Assembly: GCA_963529855.1 (NCBI GenBank)
Contig: CAURZK010000003.1
Span: 62,001 to 126,000 of the forward strand
Reading direction: 5' to 3'
Source of the DNA: 34-65-8 sp963529855
GTDB taxonomy: Bacteria > Pseudomonadota > Alphaproteobacteria > Sphingomonadales > Sphingomonadaceae
Length of the DNA: 64,000 nt
This document shows positions 42,571 to 52,283 of this stretch, piece by piece; the first letter of the stretch is position 1, and the number at the start of each line of letters is the position of its first letter. The translations under genes were made by a program, and so were the position numbers. The notes under the pieces are model-generated. The model searched no databases and was not told the origin of the DNA. It was given only the letters and a program-made list of their open reading frames with translations.

Positions 42571-44160
42571 TCAGTGGCGGAAGTGCCGCATCCCGGTGAA
42601 TACCATCGCGAGGCCTGCCTCGTTCGCGGCTGCGATCACCTCGTAATCGCGAATGGAGCCGCCGGGCTGGATCACCGCCGTCGCCCCCGCTTCCGCCGCG
42701 GCGAGAAGCCCGTCGGCGAAGGGGAAAAAGGCGTCGGAGGCGACTGCGCTGCCAAGTGTGCGCGGCCCGGCCCAGCCGTATTTCTCCGCCGCTTCGGCTG
42801 CCTTCATCGCGGCGATGCGCGACGAATCGCGCCGGTTCATCTGGCCTGCGCCGATCCCGGCGGTGGCGCCATCCTTGGCATAGACGATCGCATTGGACTT
42901 GACGTGACGGGCGACGGTCCAGGCGAACAGGCAGTCCTGCAGTTCCTGCGGCGTGGGTGCGCGTTCGGTAACGACCTTGAGATCCGCCTCGCCAATCGCG
43001 CCATTGTCGCGGCTCTGAACCAGCAGGCCGCCGGTGATCGGCTTGACCGCCAGCCCGCCGCGGCGCGGATCGGGCAGGTCGCCGGTCACCAGCAGGCGCA
43101 GGTTCTTCTTGCGAGCAAAGGCTTCGCGCGCGGCGTCGCTCACCGACGGCGCAATCACGACCTCGGTAAAGATATCGCAGATCGCCTCGGCCGTCGGCCC
43201 GTCGAGTTTGGTGTTGACGCACACGATGCCGCCGAATGCCGAAACGCTGTCGCACGCGAGTGCCTGTTCCCACGCCTCCAGCAAGCTGCCGCGCTGGGCA
43301 ACGCCGCAAGGGTTCGCGTGCTTGACGATCACCACCGCCGGGTCCTGACCGCGAAACTCCGCCGCCAGTTCGAGCGCGGCATCGGCGTCGTTGTAATTGT
43401 TGTATGACAGCTCCTTGCCCTGCAGCTGCTCTGCCTGCGCGATCCCCCGCCCGTGGGGGCCGGAAGGCGTGTAAAGCGCGGCTTGCTGGTGCGGGTTCTC
43501 GCCGTACCGCAGCACGGTGGGAGCGACGCCGTTGATGGCAAGAAAATCGGGGAACAGCTGCTGCTGGTCGGCAAAGGCGAACCACTGGCTGATCATCGAA
43601 TCGTAAGCGGCAGTCGCGGCAAAGGCCTTGGCCGCCAGCTTGCGCCGGAAATCGAGCGAGGTCGCACCGTCCTGCGCATCGATTTCCGCCAGCAGCGGAG
43701 CATAATCCGCCGGATCGGTAACGATGGCGACGAAAGCATGGTTCTTCGCCGCCGAGCGAACCATGCTCGGCCCGCCGATGTCGATGTTCTCGATGATCTC
43801 GGGACGCTCCGCGCCGCGCATCACGGTCGCTTCGAACGGGTAGAGATTGACCACGACGAGGTCGATCGCGCCAATGCCATGGTCCGCCATTGCCGCCGCG
43901 TGCTCGGCATTGTCGCGCACGGCGAGCAGACCGCCATGGACCTTGGGGTGCAGCGTCTTGACGCGGCCATCCATCATCTCGGGAAAACCGGTGAGGTCGG
44001 AAATGTCACGGACGGCAAGACCCGCATCGCGCAGCGCCTTGGCGGTGCCGCCGGTCGAAACCAGCTCCACCCCGCGCGCGGCCAGCGCCTGGCCCAGTTC
44101 CACCAATCCGGTCTTGTCGGACACCGAAAGCAGTGCCCGCCCGATCTTCACCTCAGTCAC
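42571..44160 (-). CDS. purH: Bifunctional AICAR formyltransferase/IMP cyclohydrolase PurH
   Basis: A 529-residue enzyme for the last two steps of purine nucleotide synthesis. The N-terminal cyclohydrolase domain begins RALLSVSDKTGL with VSTGGTAKAL; the transformylase domain carries RYGENPHQQAALY and the catalytic VKHANPCGVA. A GTG start at 44160 gives the standard family length. It is five bases after the heparinase stop on the same strand, completing the rpe-heparinase-purH order. Confidence 0.96.
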   Translation of the reverse strand: MTEVKIGRALLSVSDKTGLVELGQALAARGVELVSTGGTAKALRDAGLAVRDISDLTGFPEMMDGRVKTLHPKVHGGLLAVRDNAEHAAAMADHGIGAIDLVVVNLYPFEATVMRGAERPEIIENIDIGGPSMVRSAAKNHAFVAIVTDPADYAPLLAEIDAQDGATSLDFRRKLAAKAFAATAAYDSMISQWFAFADQQQLFPDFLAINGVAPTVLRYGENPHQQAALYTPSGPHGRGIAQAEQLQGKELSYNNYNDADAALELAAEFRGQDPAVVIVKHANPCGVAQRGSLLEAWEQALACDSVSAFGGIVCVNTKLDGPTAEAICDIFTEVVIAPSVSDAAREAFARKKNLRLLVTGDLPDPRRGGLAVKPITGGLLVQSRDNGAIGEADLKVVTERAPTPQELQDCLFAWTVARHVKSNAIVYAKDGATAGIGAGQMNRRDSSRIAAMKAAEAAEKYGWAGPRTLGSAVASDAFFPFADGLLAAAEAGATAVIQPGGSIRDYEVIAAANEAGLAMVFTGMRHFRH

Positions 44161-44165
44161 GATTT

Positions 44166-46025
44166 TTATCCCATTTTCTTGAACAGCCAGGAGAACGTTC
44201 CCCCGCTGCGCGGCGCCAGCCCTTCGATCACCAGCTGCTGTATCGGCTGCGGGCGGCCCTGGCCATCGACCCACATGCTTTCCTCGACCGCGAGCTTCGC
44301 GGCATTGGCATCGCCCGCCATGCGGAACTGCCAATAGCTGCCGTCGGGCAGGGCGAGGCCCGCGCCCTTGCCATCTTCCGACAGGCCAAGTTCCACCCCC
44401 GGGCCGATGTGGAAGCGGATGGCATAGCCGACCTTGCCCCGCTTGCCCTTGCGATTGGCGGGCACCAGCAGGTCTTCGCCGCGAAGTTCGCTGCCATCAT
44501 CGCGCATGATCAGGATGCGGCGGTGGATCAGGTTGTAACGCGCGGCATAGCCATCGTGGCTCGCCTCCAGCCGTGTCGCCTTGCTGCCTGCAAGGTCGAG
44601 CGCGCGGCGATCGATCTCGACCTCATCGACGCCCGCGCCAAGCTTGCCGTTGATCAGCACGGCGGTGGAATTGGCATTGTCGAGCACCAGCGTGGAATGC
44701 GCGGCCGTCGCACGGAGCCCCTGTTCGATCCGCGCAGGGACCTGGCCGCCAGCGGTGGCGGCACCGCCGCAATTGACCACGATCCGCTGGCCGCGCGCGG
44801 AAAATTCGAATGCCAGCGTCGAAGCGCAGCCCCAGCGGGCATGGCGCGCAGGCGGCGGCGGTGCGGCATCGAACATCAGCACCGACTTGCCGCCCGCGAC
44901 CCGTTGATAGCCCCACTGGCGCACATCGCGCAGGGGCCGCGCCCGCACCCCGCTTGCATCGACCAGGGCCGCGAGCCGCGCTGCATCGACCGCGGCGCTG
45001 CCCTGCCATGAACCGAGCCCGCCATCGCCATGTTGCAGCGCGAGCAGCGGCGGCACCAGCAGCTGCAGCATCGCGACCAGCGCCGCCGGTATCTCGCGTC
45101 CTGCCGCGCGGTAACAGGCGGCCAGATCGACCAGCAGCTCGATCGCCTCCATCTGCGCGTGCGGACTGCGCGACAGCACCCCGCCATCGTCGGCCACCAG
45201 CTCACCGAGCGCGCGCACCAGCCCCGCTTCGCCATAAAGGCGGCGCGGCTTGCCATCGGGCAGCAACAGCCCTGCAGCGACGATCCCGCACCAGCCCGCG
45301 ACTTCGCCCAACCGGTCCTGCCCCTTGCCGACATTGCGATCGAGCCAGCGCGCGGTCATGCCGATCGCGCTGAGTACGCGCGGGCGCAGCTTGGGATTGG
45401 CACCTGAGAGAATCAGCGGTGCGTGGACCAGCCATGCGAGCAGTCGCTGGCCGACATGCTCGACGTTCCAGGCAGGCGCCTTCACCGGCTTGGGATTGGC
45501 GGCGAGCCATGCGCCCATTACTCGTTCCGCCGTGGGCACGCATTGTTCGCGCGGCGCGCTTTCCGCCAGGTCGCGCAACCAGGCGAAGCCGTGGACCATA
45601 CGCTCGAACGGCGGGGTCAGGCGCGCGGCGGGGGCAAAATCCATCTGAGCGATCGGCGCCTTGACCCCGTGGACCAGGAAATGACCTGCGCGAAGGGCAA
45701 TGCCCGCGGCACGGTCGCCAGTGAGGGGGCTTTCGACCGTCGCCAGCAGCCGCAGCTTGGCGGGCTTGCCGAGCGGTGCGGCGAGCGTCGAGCCAGGCAC
45801 TCCCAACCGGTAAGCGAACCGGATCAAACGCTCCCCAGGCCCGAGCGCGGGCGGGGCGAAGTCGGCCAGCGCCAGGGCACGCCCAGGTTCCAGCACCTCG
45901 CCTTCGGGGACGGCGGCCAATGCGGCGAACGGTTCCGGCGCACCATCGCCCATCGGCAGTGCAGGGGCGCCATTGTCGGCGATCCGCGGCTCTGGGGCTC
46001 TGGCGCGGGTCGCCGTGTCGGTCAT
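44166..46025 (-). CDS. Heparinase II/III family protein
   Basis: A 619-residue protein with an alpha/alpha toroid N-terminal half (several helices rich in Leu, Ala and Trp) and a C-terminal beta-sandwich of the heparinase II/III type, with HSTLVLDNANSTAVL and YAARYNLIHRRILIM as family-like stretches. This unlinked alphaproteobacterial branch is conserved between rpe and purH, but its polysaccharide substrate is unknown. It overlaps rpe by four bases and precedes purH by five, so all three are probably one operon. Confidence 0.87.
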   Translation of the reverse strand: MTDTATRARAPEPRIADNGAPALPMGDGAPEPFAALAAVPEGEVLEPGRALALADFAPPALGPGERLIRFAYRLGVPGSTLAAPLGKPAKLRLLATVESPLTGDRAAGIALRAGHFLVHGVKAPIAQMDFAPAARLTPPFERMVHGFAWLRDLAESAPREQCVPTAERVMGAWLAANPKPVKAPAWNVEHVGQRLLAWLVHAPLILSGANPKLRPRVLSAIGMTARWLDRNVGKGQDRLGEVAGWCGIVAAGLLLPDGKPRRLYGEAGLVRALGELVADDGGVLSRSPHAQMEAIELLVDLAACYRAAGREIPAALVAMLQLLVPPLLALQHGDGGLGSWQGSAAVDAARLAALVDASGVRARPLRDVRQWGYQRVAGGKSVLMFDAAPPPPARHARWGCASTLAFEFSARGQRIVVNCGGAATAGGQVPARIEQGLRATAAHSTLVLDNANSTAVLINGKLGAGVDEVEIDRRALDLAGSKATRLEASHDGYAARYNLIHRRILIMRDDGSELRGEDLLVPANRKGKRGKVGYAIRFHIGPGVELGLSEDGKGAGLALPDGSYWQFRMAGDANAAKLAVEESMWVDGQGRPQPIQQLVIEGLAPRSGGTFSWLFKKMG

Positions 46026-46687
46026 CGTTCCTCGCCCCTCAGCGCGGCGATGTTGCTCGCATAAAGTTCAGGGCCACCCCGGAACGTGGCGGAACCCGCG
46101 ACCAGCACGTCCGCCCCTGCATCGATGCACAGGGGCGCGGTTCGCGCATCGACCCCGCCATCGACCTGCAGGTGGATCGGCTTGCCAACGGCGTCGATCT
46201 GCCGCCGCACCGCCTCTATCTTGCGCAGCTGGCTGTCGATGAAGCTCTGCCCGCCGAAGCCGGGATTGACGCTCATGACCAGCACCAGATCGACCAGGTC
46301 GAGCAGGTAGTCGAGCATCTTGGCCGGGGTGCCGGGATTGAGCACGACGCCCGCTTTTTTGCCCAGCGCGCCGATTGCCTGCAGCGTGCGGTGGATATGC
46401 GGCCCCGCCTCGGGATGCACGGTGATGATGTCCGCTCCGGCCTCGGCAAAGGCTTCGAGGTAGGGGTCGATCGGCGCGATCATCAGGTGGACGTCAAACG
46501 GCTTGGCCGTGTGCGGCCGCAGCGCCTTGACCACGGCCGGACCGATAGTGATGTTGGGCACGTAATGGCCGTCCATCACATCAATATGGACCCAGTCCGC
46601 CCCGGCCGCGTCGATCGCGCGCACCTCTTCGCCCAGCCGCGCGAAGTCGGCCGACAGGATCGAAGGAGCAATCAAGGGTCGCGGCAT
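46022..46687 (-). CDS. rpe: Ribulose-phosphate 3-epimerase
   Basis: A 221-residue TIM-barrel enzyme interconverting ribulose 5-phosphate and xylulose 5-phosphate in the pentose phosphate pathway. APSILSADFARL, DVMDGHYVPNITIGP, the metal-ligand histidines (DVHLMI) and the phosphate site VDGGVDARTAPL are complete. It overlaps the heparinase gene (ATGA) and is divergent from DUF2141. The supply of pentose phosphate fits with purH in the same operon. Confidence 0.95.
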   Translation of the reverse strand: MPRPLIAPSILSADFARLGEEVRAIDAAGADWVHIDVMDGHYVPNITIGPAVVKALRPHTAKPFDVHLMIAPIDPYLEAFAEAGADIITVHPEAGPHIHRTLQAIGALGKKAGVVLNPGTPAKMLDYLLDLVDLVLVMSVNPGFGGQSFIDSQLRKIEAVRRQIDAVGKPIHLQVDGGVDARTAPLCIDAGADVLVAGSATFRGGPELYASNIAALRGEER

Positions 46688-46942
46688 TTCGTGACACGCC
46701 TGACAAGGGAATACCCGATTGGCCTAGAAGCGCCTCCGGCAGGCCACAAGCGCAAAGGGGACGCTTTTCCACATCGTCCCGCACCAGAACACCTGGCGCT
46801 GAAAAAGGGCAATTCAGCGCAAATTCAGGGCCGAGCGGGCATTTGGCCCGTCGTACAGGACATCGGCCCGGCTTGGCCGACCCGGCAGCCCGCGTGGCGA
46901 CAGGCCCGCGCCATGGGCGCATTCTCATGCGAGGATAGAACA

Positions 46943-47431
46943 TTGAGCAAAAGCATACGCTTCGCCGCGATCACTCTTGCCACCGGCGCACTGGCCGTGG
47001 GCGGCGTGGCGCAGGCGCAGTACAACCGCGAGATCGCGCACAATCCGGCAGCCTGCAATTCGGGCGGCCCGGCGATCAAGGTGACCGTCAACGGTATCAA
47101 GTCCGGCGGCGGGACGATGCGGGTGCAAAGCTATTACGGCACGCGTGCGGATTGGCTGGTCAAGGGCAAATGGCTGACGCGCGTGGAGGCCCCGGCCCGC
47201 GCGGGCAGCATGACTTTCTGCCTGCCGGTATCGCGCGCGGGCACGTATGCGGTGGCGGTGCGCCACGACCTCAATGGCAATGGCAAGACCGACCTGCGCG
47301 AAGATGGCGGGGCGATGTCCAACAACCCCAGCATCAACGTCTTCAACCTGGGCAAGCCGAGCTATACCAAGACTGCCTTCACGGTCGGATCGGGCGTGAC
47401 GCCGATCTCGGTCACCATGCGCTACTGGTAA
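46943..47431 (+). CDS. DUF2141 domain exported protein
   Basis: A 162-residue periplasmic protein with a signal peptide (about residues 1-25, ending VAQAQ) and a DUF2141 beta-sandwich: RAGTYAVAVRHDLNGNGKTD is the typical D-x-N-x-N-G calcium-like loop. A TTG start at 46943 is preferred because GAGGA lies eight bases upstream and the signal peptide follows; an ATG at 46913 is the alternative. Function unknown. Confidence 0.8.
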   Translation: MSKSIRFAAITLATGALAVGGVAQAQYNREIAHNPAACNSGGPAIKVTVNGIKSGGGTMRVQSYYGTRADWLVKGKWLTRVEAPARAGSMTFCLPVSRAGTYAVAVRHDLNGNGKTDLREDGGAMSNNPSINVFNLGKPSYTKTAFTVGSGVTPISVTMRYW

Positions 47432-47437
47432 CCGGAC

Positions 47438-48325
47438 TCAACCTTTCCGCGCGCGCCATACCCTGGCCATCACGCCCGGCGCGGCGAGCAGCGGGTGCCG
47501 CTCGCGCCAGGGCGTAACCTCGACCGCGACACCCGTGTGGCGCTCGATCTTCCACGCGGCATAGCGGGCCGCGCCTTCGAACGTGGTGGTCGCCTTGACC
47601 AGCCGCAACAGGTTGAGCGGCTTGCCCAGCCGGCGGCGCGATGACCACCAGCGAAGGATGCGCGCGCGCTCCGTTTCAGAGAGGCGGGGTGACAGCATCT
47701 CCCCGTCGCGCGCCACGTCAATTCCGTCAGCTTCCAGCGCCAATGGCAGCAGCCCGTCGAAATGCGTGGCGTTGACCTCGAGAATGGAGTTCTCGCGTCC
47801 CGGCTTCTCGACCCGGAATTCGGCCTGGTAAGTGGCGCGAAACAGGGCCCGCCAGTAATCCTGTGCCGTCCCGCGCTCCGGCCCCAGCGCCGCTGCCAAC
47901 CGCGCCGCCGTGCGCGCTGCCTGCGCCAGAGCAGCCGTCACACGCGGGCGGACTTGGCCATCGGCTTGCCACACCAGCGCGCTCGGCTGGACGAAGCGGG
48001 TCCAGATGGTCGTATCGCGGCTGTCCCCCCGGCACGCCCGCTCGAACGTTGCCAGAGCCATTGTCGCAACCTTGGCCCGCAGCACCGTGCCGCCGGTTTC
48101 CCATTCGTGATAGCTGACCCGGGGCCAGATCCGCTCCACCTGTTCGCCCGGCAGGAGGAGGTAGAAATCGAGCACGCCTTCCAGCTCGCCGGTGCGCAGG
48201 TTGGAACCGTAGAACAGCGCCGCTTGCGCCCCTGCCGCGCGTGCCAGCCGCTCGGCGAAGGCGGCGACCTCGGGCCGTACCGGCGCTGCGAGCCGCTGCG
48301 CGATCCGTTGGTCCAGCGCATTCAT
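47438..48325 (-). CDS. Hypothetical protein with nucleotidyltransferase-like motif (Tam41-like?)
   Basis: A 295-residue soluble protein. Residues 37-57 read FYGSNLRTGELEGVLDFYLLL, which has the G-S and D-x-Y spacing of minimal polymerase-beta nucleotidyltransferases and resembles the start of mitochondrial Tam41, the soluble phosphatidate cytidylyltransferase. WPRVSYHEWETG follows. Its start overlaps the stop of a diacylglycerol kinase-type gene by four bases. If the resemblance is real, the pair would make phosphatidate and then CDP-diacylglycerol. The identification is weak; no other family is recognised. Confidence 0.45.
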   Translation of the reverse strand: MNALDQRIAQRLAAPVRPEVAAFAERLARAAGAQAALFYGSNLRTGELEGVLDFYLLLPGEQVERIWPRVSYHEWETGGTVLRAKVATMALATFERACRGDSRDTTIWTRFVQPSALVWQADGQVRPRVTAALAQAARTAARLAAALGPERGTAQDYWRALFRATYQAEFRVEKPGRENSILEVNATHFDGLLPLALEADGIDVARDGEMLSPRLSETERARILRWWSSRRRLGKPLNLLRLVKATTTFEGAARYAAWKIERHTGVAVEVTPWRERHPLLAAPGVMARVWRARKG

Positions 48326-49329
48326 GGGATGACGAACGAGAGTTCAGGACCGTTTTCGACCAGAAACCGGCCGGCTGGAAACGCCTCTCCATCGAGGATG
48401 AACTCGTCCTCGATCGACAGGGCGAAACTGTCGACCGCACGGAAATGCACCCCGGCGCGCTCCAGCCAGTCAGGATGCCAGCCTGCCACGATCGCCGGCA
48501 TGGCGGCGAGCAGCCGGCGCCGCGGCCGATCGAGCACGGCCAGCTTCAACCCGTGCCGGTGCGGCCCGAAAATCCTGAGGCCGAGGGGGAAGCGTTCGAG
48601 AGTCGAGGCAAGCATGATCCCGCGCCGGCCATCGTAACCGAAACCGGCATGCGGCAGCGGGGTCCGCTCAGCACCCAGGCGAATGTCCATCGCCGCACCG
48701 CGCCGCCAAGGATTGCGGTCGGTTCCGAACAGCGCCTGCAGGACGCCCCAGGCGGCGGTGACGCCGACGGCAAGTGAATCGAACGCGCCCATCTTGTGCG
48801 CATCCTGCCCTGCACGGATCCCGGTGGCGTAACCGCCTGCGCCCAGAATGAACCCGAGCATAGGTTCCGCCGCGCCATCCAGAGATGCGATTCGCAGGGG
48901 ACGCCGCAACACGCGACGGTTCGCGGGGAAGGCCGCGATCGCATCAGCCAGGTTCCAGCCCGTAGGCGCGCCGAGATCGACGTTGAGCGCATTGGTCTTG
49001 CCCTTGGGCAGCACGGCCAGCGCCGGCCAGTGATCGCCGAACACGCTTTGCCCGGCGGTCAGCACGTCGCGCACCGTCCCGTCCCCGCCATTGATGACGA
49101 GAAAATTCACGCCCTTGTCGGCAAATTCGCGCAGCGCCGTGACGATCGCATCGCGCCCGCGTGGCAGAGCGACGTGGACGTTGGGCCGCGTCGCGATCTC
49201 CAGGTCGCGGCCCTGGTTGCGGTGGCTGCGCGGATTGTAGATTACGCCCACGACCGGCTCCGCGCCCGGTTGCAGGCGCGCGCCACCGGCCACGGTCGGG
49301 CGAAGCTGGGGATCGATCGGGCCGGTCAT
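48322..49329 (-). CDS. Diacylglycerol kinase family protein
   Basis: A 335-residue lipid or related kinase with the catalytic domain of the DAGK/sphingosine kinase family. The nucleotide loop VINGGDGTVRDVL is near residue 77 and VIYNPRSHRNQGRD near residue 28. The C-terminal half contains FVIP and a DAGK accessory-like region. Substrate could be diacylglycerol or another lipid. It overlaps the next gene (ATGA) and is divergent from the M20 amidohydrolase. Confidence 0.85.
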   Translation of the reverse strand: MTGPIDPQLRPTVAGGARLQPGAEPVVGVIYNPRSHRNQGRDLEIATRPNVHVALPRGRDAIVTALREFADKGVNFLVINGGDGTVRDVLTAGQSVFGDHWPALAVLPKGKTNALNVDLGAPTGWNLADAIAAFPANRRVLRRPLRIASLDGAAEPMLGFILGAGGYATGIRAGQDAHKMGAFDSLAVGVTAAWGVLQALFGTDRNPWRRGAAMDIRLGAERTPLPHAGFGYDGRRGIMLASTLERFPLGLRIFGPHRHGLKLAVLDRPRRRLLAAMPAIVAGWHPDWLERAGVHFRAVDSFALSIEDEFILDGEAFPAGRFLVENGPELSFVIP

Positions 49330-49403
49330 GCCACCATCGCCCTTAGCCGCGCGTCTGCCCCGGTCCCACTTTTTTCTGATTACTGGCCGCGGCGATGGGT
49401 TAG

Positions 49404-50624
49404 ATGTGTACCATGCTTCACCCTGACCTGCTCGAATCCGCCCGCGCGCTCAGCGATCGCATCGTGGCCCTGCGCCGCGCCATCCACGCAGAACCGGAAC
49501 TGGGGCTGCACACTCCACTGACGATGGCCAAGGTGCGCGCCGCGCTGGCGCACTTGCCGCTCGAATGGCGCGAAGGCACATCGACCACAGGACAGGTGGC
49601 GGTCCTGAGAGGGGCGCAGGCCGGGCCGCGCGTACTGCTGCGCGGCGACATGGATGCTCTGCCGATGGACGAGGCGACCGGGCTCGATTTCGCCTCGACC
49701 ATACCCGGGCGGATGCACGCCTGCGGCCACGATACGCACACCGCGATGCTGGCCGGCGCCGCCGAACTGCTCGCCGCCCGGCGCGGCGAAATCGCAGGCG
49801 AGGTAATGTTCATGTTCCAGCCGGGGGAGGAGGGGCATCACGGCGCCCGCTTCATGATCGACGACGGGCTGCTGGGCGGAGACAGTCACGGGCCGCTGCC
49901 CCAGGCCGCCTTTGCCCTGCACATCATGCCCAATGCACCGCATGGGGTGATCGGCGGCAAACCCGGCCCGTTGATGGCCGCGGCCGACCAGTTCGACATC
50001 GTGGTCAGGGGGCGCGGCGGCCATGCTTCCATGCCGCACGACACCCGCGATCCGGTCCCCGCTGCTTGCGCGATCGTGACGGCAGTCCAAGCGATGGTCA
50101 CGCGCCGGTTCAACGCTGCCGACGCGGTGATCGCGACCGTGACCCAGCTTGCCGCCGGAACCGCGCACAACGTGATCGCCGACCATGCCACGTTGCGCGG
50201 CACCTTGCGCAGCCTGTCGCCCCATCACCGCGCCCAGCTTCACACGCTGCTGCGCGAGGTAGCGAGCGGCACGGCCATGGCGCATGGGGTCGAGGCCGAG
50301 GTTACGATCACCCAGGGCTTCCCGGTCACGATCTGCGACCCGCGCGCGGTCGACCTCGGGCGGGCGGTCGTCACCGATGCTTTGGGTGAGGCAGCCTGGC
50401 GCGAATTGCCCGCCCCGATCATGGGGGCGGAAGATTTCGCCTATGTCCTCGAGAAAGTGCCGGGGGCGATGTTCTTCCTGGGCGTCGCGCGCGAAGGGGA
50501 GGACTGGCGCCAGTGCTGTGCCATCCATTCCCCCCGTATGCATGTCGACGAAAGCGCCCTGCCCCACGGTACCGCCGTTCTGGCCGGCTGTGCTTTGCGC
50601 TTCCTCGAGCGCGGCTTCGGGTAG
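49404..50624 (+). CDS. M20-family amidohydrolase (hippurate/N-acyl-amino-acid hydrolase type)
   Basis: A 406-residue metal-dependent amidohydrolase. The di-metal ligands appear in LRGDMDALPMDE and MHACGHDTHTAMLAG, and an M20 dimerisation domain with RGRGGHASMPHDTRDPV is inserted at about residues 190-300. GAEDFAYVLEKVPGAMFFLG supplies the last ligand region. It would cleave an N-acyl amino acid. Two starts three codons apart (MCTM) are possible. It lies 81 bases before an acyl-CoA ligase. Confidence 0.9.
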   Translation: MCTMLHPDLLESARALSDRIVALRRAIHAEPELGLHTPLTMAKVRAALAHLPLEWREGTSTTGQVAVLRGAQAGPRVLLRGDMDALPMDEATGLDFASTIPGRMHACGHDTHTAMLAGAAELLAARRGEIAGEVMFMFQPGEEGHHGARFMIDDGLLGGDSHGPLPQAAFALHIMPNAPHGVIGGKPGPLMAAADQFDIVVRGRGGHASMPHDTRDPVPAACAIVTAVQAMVTRRFNAADAVIATVTQLAAGTAHNVIADHATLRGTLRSLSPHHRAQLHTLLREVASGTAMAHGVEAEVTITQGFPVTICDPRAVDLGRAVVTDALGEAAWRELPAPIMGAEDFAYVLEKVPGAMFFLGVAREGEDWRQCCAIHSPRMHVDESALPHGTAVLAGCALRFLERGFG

Positions 50625-50705
50625 GTTTACGTCGCGATTCAAAACCGGTTACGCTCGGCGCCGGAGCCGGACGGGAAACGATTCGGCTGCCCGGAGAGGA
50701 CGCCG

Positions 50706-52259
50706 ATGACCGATACCGAACGCTATCACCCCACATATGGCGCTGCGCTGGCCGCGCACGCTGCCGCACGGCCCGACCAGCCGGCGCTTCGGTTTGGCGA
50801 CCGGGTGACGCGCTATGCCGATTACGATCGGCACGCCACGCAGATCGCCAACGGTCTTGCCGCGATGGGGCTCAAGCCGGGGGACCGGGTCGCCTATTTC
50901 GGCAAGAACAGCGATCTGGCGGTCGAGCTGACGCTGGGTGCGGCGCGCGCGGGCGTGGTGTTCATCCCCATCATCTGGCGCCTCGCCCCGGCAGAAGTCG
51001 CTTTCATCATGGCCGATTCGGGCGCGGCGGTTCTGTTCCGTGAGGACGCGTTTGCCACCGTCACCTTCGATGGTCCGATCGTGTCGATGGAGCGGGAATT
51101 TACTGCCTGGCGCGATGCCCAGCCCGATACGCAGGTGGGCGCGCAAGTCGGCCCGCACGATCCGCTGCTCCAGCTCTATACCTCGGGCACCACGGGGCTG
51201 CCGAAGGGCGTCGTGCTGAGCCACCACAACGGCACGCACCTGCGCCCATTGATGCGCGAACACGGCATCTACTGGTACTGCGCCGATCCGGGCGACAGCG
51301 TGATCCTGGCCATGCCTTATGGCCACATTGCCGGGGTCGGTACGGCGCTGGGCGCAGTACTGGGCGGGCAGGAACTGCTGATCCACCGCGAATTCGACCC
51401 TGCGCTGCTGATCGCCGATGTCGAACGGTACCGGGTCAAATGGCTGTTCCTCGTCCCCGCCGCGATCCGTTTGCTGCTGGCCCATCCGGCAGCCGAAGGG
51501 GCCGATTTTTCCAGCGTGAAGGGGCTGACCTACGGCGCCAGCCCGATCCCGCTCGACCTGTTGAAGCAGGGGGTGGAGCGGCTGCGCTGCGATTTCGCCC
51601 AGCTTTACGGCCTGACCGAAACGTTCGGCACGGTCGTCAGCCTGCCGCCCGACGATCATCGGCCCGAGAATATCGCCGGGCGCGAGCAGGTGATGAAATC
51701 GGCCGGCAAGGCGCTGCCCGGCACCGAAATCGCGATCCTCGACGCCGATCTCCAGCCGCTGCCGCCCGGCGAAGTGGGTGAGGTCGCGATCCGCGGCGAC
51801 AGCGTAATGCTGGGGTACTGGAACCGGCCGGAAGAAAACGCCAAGGCGATGATCGAAGGCGGCTGGTTCCGCACCGGGGACGCCGGTTTCCTCGATCGGG
51901 AAGGCTATCTGTTCATCCAGGACCGGATCAAGGACATGATCATTTCGGGCGGCGAGAACATCTACCCGGCCGAGGTCGAAAGTGCAGTGTTCGGCCATCC
52001 CGACATCGCGGACGTCGCAATCATCGGCGTGCCGGATGAAACCTGGGGCGAGGCGGTAAAGGCCGTCGTCGTGCCGCGCCCGGGCAGCGATCTGGACGAG
52101 GCGGGCGTCATCGCCTTCGCGCGCGAACGGATCGCCGGGTTCAAGTGCCCCAAGTCGGTCGATTTCGTCGACATGTTGCCGCGTAATCCATCGGGCAAGA
52201 TCCTGCGCCGCGAACTGCGCGCGCCGTACTGGCAGGGCAAGGAACGGCAGGTGAACTGA
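50706..52259 (+). CDS. AMP-binding acyl-CoA synthetase
   Basis: A 517-residue adenylate-forming ligase. The P-loop-like YTSGTTGLPKGVV is near residue 160, YGLTETFG near 300, the hinge DRIKDMIISGGENIYPAEVE near 410 and the catalytic lysine in NPSGKILRRELR near 500. It would make an acyl-CoA from a fatty or carboxylic acid. Together with the amidohydrolase upstream it could release and activate an acyl group, but that link is only positional. Confidence 0.88.
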   Translation: MTDTERYHPTYGAALAAHAAARPDQPALRFGDRVTRYADYDRHATQIANGLAAMGLKPGDRVAYFGKNSDLAVELTLGAARAGVVFIPIIWRLAPAEVAFIMADSGAAVLFREDAFATVTFDGPIVSMEREFTAWRDAQPDTQVGAQVGPHDPLLQLYTSGTTGLPKGVVLSHHNGTHLRPLMREHGIYWYCADPGDSVILAMPYGHIAGVGTALGAVLGGQELLIHREFDPALLIADVERYRVKWLFLVPAAIRLLLAHPAAEGADFSSVKGLTYGASPIPLDLLKQGVERLRCDFAQLYGLTETFGTVVSLPPDDHRPENIAGREQVMKSAGKALPGTEIAILDADLQPLPPGEVGEVAIRGDSVMLGYWNRPEENAKAMIEGGWFRTGDAGFLDREGYLFIQDRIKDMIISGGENIYPAEVESAVFGHPDIADVAIIGVPDETWGEAVKAVVVPRPGSDLDEAGVIAFARERIAGFKCPKSVDFVDMLPRNPSGKILRRELRAPYWQGKERQVN

Positions 52260-52283
52260 GGCAGGCGGGCAGCAAGGCCCGGC

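Noticed and set aside
42574..43407. Plus-strand frame antisense to purH
   Set aside because: purH is unmistakable with the correct length; the antisense frame has no motif or start signal.
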